A DNA stretch of 64,000 nucleotides from positions 7,254,001 to 7,318,000 of the forward strand of contig NZ_CP109427.1 in assembly GCF_036250695.1 (NCBI RefSeq), given 5' to 3'. The position numbers were made by a program, and so were the translations under genes. Shown here piece by piece: positions 60,205 to 64,000 of this stretch. This DNA comes from Streptomyces sp. NBC_01497 (GTDB lineage Bacteria > Actinomycetota > Actinomycetes > Streptomycetales > Streptomycetaceae). Within the stretch, counting starts at the first letter, position 1; each line of letters begins with the position of its first letter. The notes under the pieces are model-generated. The model was given only the letters and a program-made list of their open reading frames with translations, ran no database searches and was not told the origin of the DNA.

Positions 60205-61257
60205 GTGAGCGAGCACCACGGCGGACGCGCCTTCATCGGGTCGTACACGGGAGCGGGGGGCCGCGGCATCGTCGTCGCGGACGTGGCGGCGGACACCGGG
60301 GCGCTGACCGAGCGCTCGGTGCAGGACGCCCTGCCCGAGCCGTCGTACCTGAAGCTTTCCGATGACGCGGCAGTCCTCTACGCGGTCTCCGAGACGGACC
60401 ACGGACTCGCCGCCGCCTTCCGGGTCGGCGCGGACGCGACGCTGGCGCCGCTCGGGGAGTTCCGCGAGCTCGGAGCCGCCGCCCCGGCGCACCTGACGCT
60501 CGCCGAGGGCCACCTGCTCGTCGCCAACTACGTCTCCGGCAGCGTCACCGTGCTCCCGGTGGGCGAGGACGGGGCCCTGGGCGCCGCGAGCAGCGTCCAC
60601 GCGCACGAGGGCAGCGGCCCGAACGCCGAGCGGCAGGAAGGCCCGCACGCCCACCAGGTGCTGCCCGACCCGAGCGGCCGGTGGATCGTCGGCGTCGACC
60701 TGGGCACCGACTCGGTGCGCGTGTACCGGCTCGACGCGGCGGCCGGCACGCTCGCCGCGCACTCCGAGACGGTGCTGACCCGGGGCCGGGGCCCCCGGCA
60801 CCTCGTGTTCCACCCGGACGGCCGGCACGCGTACGTCCTGCATGAACTGCACCCGTCACTGACGGTGTGCCGCTGGGACGCGGAGGCCGGGACGCTGGAA
60901 GCGCTGGGGGAGGCGCCGCTGCTGCCGGAGTCGGCCCCGGGGCGCGAGGAGAGCAACGCGTCCGCGATCGTGATGGACCACGGGGGACGCTTCGTGTGGG
61001 CCGCGAACCGCGGCCCCGACTCGATCTCCGTGCTGGCGCTCGACGACTCGGGCGAGAAGGCGGAACTCGTCACCACCGTGCCGTGCGGCGGCCGGTGGCC
61101 GCGCGACCTCGCACTGGACCCGGCGGGCCGCCGCCTGTACGCCGCCAACGAGCACTCCGGCGACGTGACCTGGTTCGATATCGACCCGGCTACGGGAGTC
61201 CCGGTGAAGGCGGGCGCGCTGGAACTGCCCGCGCCGGCCTGCGTGGTCTTCGACTGA
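60205..61257 (+). CDS. Lactonase family protein (YbhE/6-phosphogluconolactonase-like propeller)
   Basis: A 350-residue protein of the lactonase (PF10282) seven-bladed propeller family. FIGSYTGAGGRGIVVADV opens the first blade, and repeats such as HLVFHPDGRHAYVLHEL and DLALDPAGRRLYAANEHSGD follow. GPHAHQVLPDPSGRWI carries the conserved His pair. Such enzymes hydrolyse 6-phosphogluconolactone or related lactones. The GTG follows AAGGGGAG. Closed by a strong terminator. Confidence 0.9.
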   Translation: MSEHHGGRAFIGSYTGAGGRGIVVADVAADTGALTERSVQDALPEPSYLKLSDDAAVLYAVSETDHGLAAAFRVGADATLAPLGEFRELGAAAPAHLTLAEGHLLVANYVSGSVTVLPVGEDGALGAASSVHAHEGSGPNAERQEGPHAHQVLPDPSGRWIVGVDLGTDSVRVYRLDAAAGTLAAHSETVLTRGRGPRHLVFHPDGRHAYVLHELHPSLTVCRWDAEAGTLEALGEAPLLPESAPGREESNASAIVMDHGGRFVWAANRGPDSISVLALDDSGEKAELVTTVPCGGRWPRDLALDPAGRRLYAANEHSGDVTWFDIDPATGVPVKAGALELPAPACVVFD

Positions 61258-61310
61258 CCGTGGTGTTGACGCGGGATCGCCGCTCGTAGCGGCCGGTCCC
61301 CGCGCCTACG

Positions 61311-61353
61311 GCGGGACCCGTGCCGGAACCATCGGTTCCGGCACGGGTCCCGC
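61311..61353 (+). terminator. Strong terminator behind the lactonase gene
   Basis: A perfect 20-bp stem (GCGGGACCCGTGCCGGAACC and its complement) with a 3-base loop. It can also serve the convergent gene at 61492. Confidence 0.9.
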
Positions 61354-61491
61354 ACGGACGGCCACGGTCCGCGTACGCCGCCCGTCCGAGCACGTACGCC
61401 CCACTGGGAGGTGCGTACGACCCGGGAGCCGGCCTGCGCACCGGCTTCCCGCCACCCGCCCGCCCGTGCACCGCACCGGTGGACCGGCGGT

Positions 61492-62412
61492 TCACGGTGC
61501 GGGTGACTCCTGCGTCTGCGGGACGACACCCGTCGCCGCCACGTACCGCGCGAGTACCAGCTTGCCGATCGCCGGGTAGGCGCCCAGCGGCTCGGCCGAC
61601 GCGCAGTCCGCCTCCTTCACCGCAGCGTCGAGCAGCCCCTCGGGCAGCTCGGGGCCCACGGCGTAGGGGGCGAGCGAGAGCTGGGCGGAGCCCGCGTCCC
61701 GCAGCTGCTGGGCGACGGCGGCCACCGCGCCCTCCTCGTCCAGCGCGGCCGCCATCACCGGCACCGCGAGGCGCGCGGCGAGCAGCATGCCCGTGATTCC
61801 GGCCGTCTGCACGGCCTCCTTGCCGCCCACGGAGGCGAGGATGATGCCGTCCGCCGCCGTGGCGACGGTGAACAGCCGGGCGCGGTCCGCGCGGGCGAGC
61901 CCCGCCTCCGACAGACGCACGTGCAGCGCCTCCGCGAGCAGGGGGTGCGGGCCGAGCACGTCGGTGACCTCGGCCTGGGCGCCGCTTCCCGCGACGGCCT
62001 CGCGTATCCGCGTGATCAGTGCGGCGTCGGCTGCCGCGAGGAGCGGTACCACCACGGCGGCGGGGCCCTCGGGCTCCGCGACCTCCCGCCCGGCGGCCTT
62101 GGCCAGCTCATGGCGCTCGTCGCGCAGTGCGGCCGCCCGTGCCACCGCACCGCCGACCGTCGGGTACTCCTGGTCGTCGCCGTCCAGGTAGGCGGCCGCG
62201 GCCTCCAGTCCCGGCAGTTCGGACCGGGTGATGCTCGCGAGTTCGTCGGCCAGCGCGCGGACCGCGGGGCCGGGCGTGCCGGGCACGGCCAGGACCAGCG
62301 TGGGCGCGCCCTGGGGAGCGGCCACGGTGTCCGGGCGTCGGTGGCGCCCCGACTGACGGGGGCGCGGCATTCGTACGGGCAGGCCGGGTGCGGGCCCAGT
62401 GGGGGTGCTCAT
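61492..62412 (-). CDS. CbiX/sirohydrochlorin-chelatase-like protein lacking the metal-site histidines
   Basis: A 306-residue protein with two CbiX-type half domains (chelatase fold): TLVLAVPGTPGPAVRALADE at the start of the first, and AAVVVPLLAAADAALITRI for the matching segment. VTDVLGPHPLLAEAL is also typical. In active CbiX/SirB the first strand ends in a conserved His (HGS/HGT) and another follows the LL strand (GYH). Here these read PGT and AAADA, so both catalytic His are absent. It may be a non-catalytic paralogue or a binding protein. The first 30 residues are basic and variable, and an internal Met at 15 is an alternative start. Confidence 0.75.
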   Translation of the reverse strand: MSTPTGPAPGLPVRMPRPRQSGRHRRPDTVAAPQGAPTLVLAVPGTPGPAVRALADELASITRSELPGLEAAAAYLDGDDQEYPTVGGAVARAAALRDERHELAKAAGREVAEPEGPAAVVVPLLAAADAALITRIREAVAGSGAQAEVTDVLGPHPLLAEALHVRLSEAGLARADRARLFTVATAADGIILASVGGKEAVQTAGITGMLLAARLAVPVMAAALDEEGAVAAVAQQLRDAGSAQLSLAPYAVGPELPEGLLDAAVKEADCASAEPLGAYPAIGKLVLARYVAATGVVPQTQESPAP

Positions 62413-62592
62413 GGCGCCGAATGCTACTGGTTTTGCCGGTGCGACTGTTCGGGGAGGGGCGGTATCCGAGCGAGCCGTCCGTATTTGTCGTTTAGGTGGC
62501 TTTCCGGTTATGCGCCCGGCGGTATCCCCGCACGCGGGGGGCGCCGTGCACGCCCCCGGTGGCGCGCCGCGGCGTACGCCGCAGCCCGGGCG

Positions 62593-63609
62593 TCAGGGGT
62601 GCGTTACGGACAACAGGCGCGGATCGAGCGGCAGAAGCGGCGCCCCGGCGGCCAGCGCGGCGGCCAGAGTCAGAGCCCCCGCGAGCGGGTCGCCCGCCGC
62701 GTCCGCGAGCGAAGCGTGCGGCAGGCGTGCCGCCAACCGGGCCCGTACGGGGGCCAGGAGCGGTGCGCCGATGCCGAACAGGCCACCGGTGAGCGCGACA
62801 CGGCAGGCGCCGGAGGCCGGGCAGACCGCCGCGGCACAGTCCACGATGTGCCCGGCCGCCTCAGCGAGGATGCCGTCAGCCACCGGGTCGTCCCCGGCGC
62901 AGGCCGCCACCTCGGGAGCGAACGAGGCCAGCACGGCCGCCCGGTCCGTGCGCGGGTAGAGCAGCCCCGGCAGTTCGGGCGCGGGTCCAAGGACCGCCTC
63001 GGCGCGGGCCAGCAGCGCGGGGGAGCCGCCGCGCCTGCCGTCGTACGCGCGCATCGCCGCGTCCAGGCCGGCGCGGCCGATCCAGGCGCCGCCCCCGCTG
63101 TCGCCGAGGAGATGGCCCCAGCCGTCGGCCCTGCGCCACCGCACCAGGTCCGTGCCGAGGGCGATCATGCCGGTGCCGGCCGCGACGACGGCACCGGGAC
63201 GCCGGCCGAGCGCACCCGCGTACGCGGTGACCGCGTCGGCAGCCAGAACGAGCCGGGGGACCCCCAGGGCGTCGAGGAGCGCACCGGGCAGCCGGGCCCG
63301 CAGGTCGTCGCCGAGCGTCGCCATCCCGGCCGCGCCGACGGCCACAGCCGCGAGCCGCCCGACCCGCTGCCCGCCGGCCGCCGAGGAGGGGGACGCCGCG
63401 TCCGCGTCCGCCAGCAGCTTCCGCGCGGCCGGGACCACCTGTTCGAGCAGGTGCTCCGCGTCGATGCCGCCGGCCCCCGTACGCACCGGCTCGGCCGTGG
63501 TGACGACGCCGGCCGTCCGTACGGCCGTCTCACCCGGCCCGCCCCGCGCGAGACCCAGCGCGATCCTGAGCCCCGATCCGCCGGAGTCGACGCCCAGCAC
63601 GCGGTTCAC
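62593..63609 (-). CDS. BadF/BadG-type sugar kinase (N-acetylglucosamine kinase-like)
   Basis: A 338-residue ASKHA-fold kinase of the BadF/BadG/BcrA/BcrD ATPase family. Phosphate-1 loop [14 protein letters not shown] at the start, phosphate-2 region [12 protein letters not shown] near residue 135, and [15 protein letters not shown] near residue 160. Streptomyces members are annotated as N-acetylglucosamine kinases. The GTG overlaps the stop of the upstream UDG gene (GTGA), so the two are one operon. The ribosome binding site is weak (GGCGGC). Confidence 0.87.
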   Translation of the reverse strand: MNRVLGVDSGGSGLRIALGLARGGPGETAVRTAGVVTTAEPVRTGAGGIDAEHLLEQVVPAARKLLADADAASPSSAAGGQRVGRLAAVAVGAAGMATLGDDLRARLPGALLDALGVPRLVLAADAVTAYAGALGRRPGAVVAAGTGMIALGTDLVRWRRADGWGHLLGDSGGGAWIGRAGLDAAMRAYDGRRGGSPALLARAEAVLGPAPELPGLLYPRTDRAAVLASFAPEVAACAGDDPVADGILAEAAGHIVDCAAAVCPASGACRVALTGGLFGIGAPLLAPVRARLAARLPHASLADAAGDPLAGALTLAAALAAGAPLLPLDPRLLSVTHP

Positions 63610-64000
63610 GGCCGCCGCCGGTCCACGGGCTGCGCGCCCTGGAGGAGATCGTTGGCGCGGATGAACGGCCGTGAGCCGAGGAAGCCGCCGTCGGCCGACA
63701 TCGGGGACGGGTGAAGCGACTCGATCGCCGGGCGGTCGCCGAGCGGTGGACGCGAACTGCGGGCGTCGCGGCCCCCGAGGATCGACACCCATGGCTTCCC
63801 GCACACGGCCGGCTTCCCGCGCGCAGCGAGGGCGCGGACGGCCTGCCCGGTGACCTCCTGCCGGCCCCTGCCCCGGTGCGCGGCGGTCCTGCGCGGCGCG
63901 GTCGTCAACGCCTTGTTGAGGAGCAGGACGCCGTGCCGGGTCCAGGGCGTGAGGTCACCGGTGGACGGCCTCGGCAGAACCAGATCGCTGCCCGGCTCCC
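63606..64000 (-). CDS. ung: Uracil-DNA glycosylase, family 1 (5' end outside the window)
   Basis: The C-terminal part of UDG runs off the window's right edge; its start is not visible. It reads [20 protein letters not shown], then the DNA-intercalation loop [17 protein letters not shown] with the catalytic His. The part between RALAARGK and GGRDARS contains an extra short duplication (GKP repeated) compared with family members, and a normally conserved Trp (LWG) is Gly. The GQDPYH active-site motif lies outside. Overlaps the kinase gene downstream. Probably a divergent second UDG. Confidence 0.8.
   Translation of the reverse strand, partial: EPGSDLVLPRPSTGDLTPWTRHGVLLLNKALTTAPRRTAAHRGRGRQEVTGQAVRALAARGKPAVCGKPWVSILGGRDARSSRPPLGDRPAIESLHPSPMSADGGFLGSRPFIRANDLLQGAQPVDRRRP

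Overview
This is a very GC-rich stretch (most codons end in G or C) with GTG starts, GGAGG-type ribosome binding sites and many overlapping GTGA/ATGA gene junctions. The gene families point to Streptomyces or a close relative: a DUF574 methyltransferase, FemX, LLM flavin oxidoreductase, SpoIIE-type phosphatase, CYP-ferredoxin sets, many TetR regulators, and a sugar ABC transporter without its own ATPase. About 60 genes or gene remnants are supported. The mix of regulators, efflux pumps, redox enzymes and decayed genes looks like an accessory (chromosome-arm-like) region rather than a conserved core. No rRNA, tRNA, CRISPR array or intact insertion sequence was seen.

Layout. 0-9 kb: envelope genes (GH25 lysozyme, PAP2 phosphatase, GT87-like membrane glycosyltransferase, DedA, a COG4705 membrane protein) plus a frameshifted fetB remnant and an FMN reductase. 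9-17 kb: a P450/TetR/ferredoxin/ferredoxin reductase/P450 row, divergent from a DHA2 efflux pump. 17-19 kb: a BlaI repressor and M56 metallopeptidase pair followed by three 94-bp repeats. 19-27 kb: thioesterase, DJ-1/PfpI, LLM oxidoreductase, gamma carbonic anhydrase, prolyl oligopeptidase with a 33-residue upstream peptide gene, and a TetX-like monooxygenase with its TetR. 27-30 kb: a decayed patch (hydrolase/GMC chimera, IS21-like scrap) around femX. 30-52 kb: TetR/MFS, glycolate-oxidase-like and threonine-dehydratase-like enzymes, MmyB-like and other regulators each next to a redox enzyme, AraC/VOC, a UvrA-like ABC ATPase, a degenerate SpoIIE-type protein, a second DHA2 pump, Lrp, acyl-CoA dehydrogenase, a macrodomain protein, and TetR/SDR. 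52-56 kb: a sugar ABC transporter with a clear operator and terminator. 56-64 kb: methyltransferase, uppP divergent from a second BlaI gene, HAD phosphatase, lactonase, a CbiX-like protein without its histidines, a BadF-type kinase and the end of a uracil-DNA glycosylase.

The most interesting signal is a repeated palindrome, CTAC-N6-GTAG, found in front of PAP2, DedA, the COG4705 protein and (twice) between uppP and blaI-2. A variant, CTAC-N5-GTAG, precedes the GT87-like gene and blaI-1. BlaI/MecI proteins bind TAC/GTA palindromes, so the window appears to hold two BlaI-type regulons. The larger one joins known or likely undecaprenyl-phosphate recycling functions (UppP, PAP2 phosphatase, DedA) with an uncharacterised four-repeat membrane protein. 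This looks like an envelope lipid-carrier stress response, and as far as I can tell it is not a described system.
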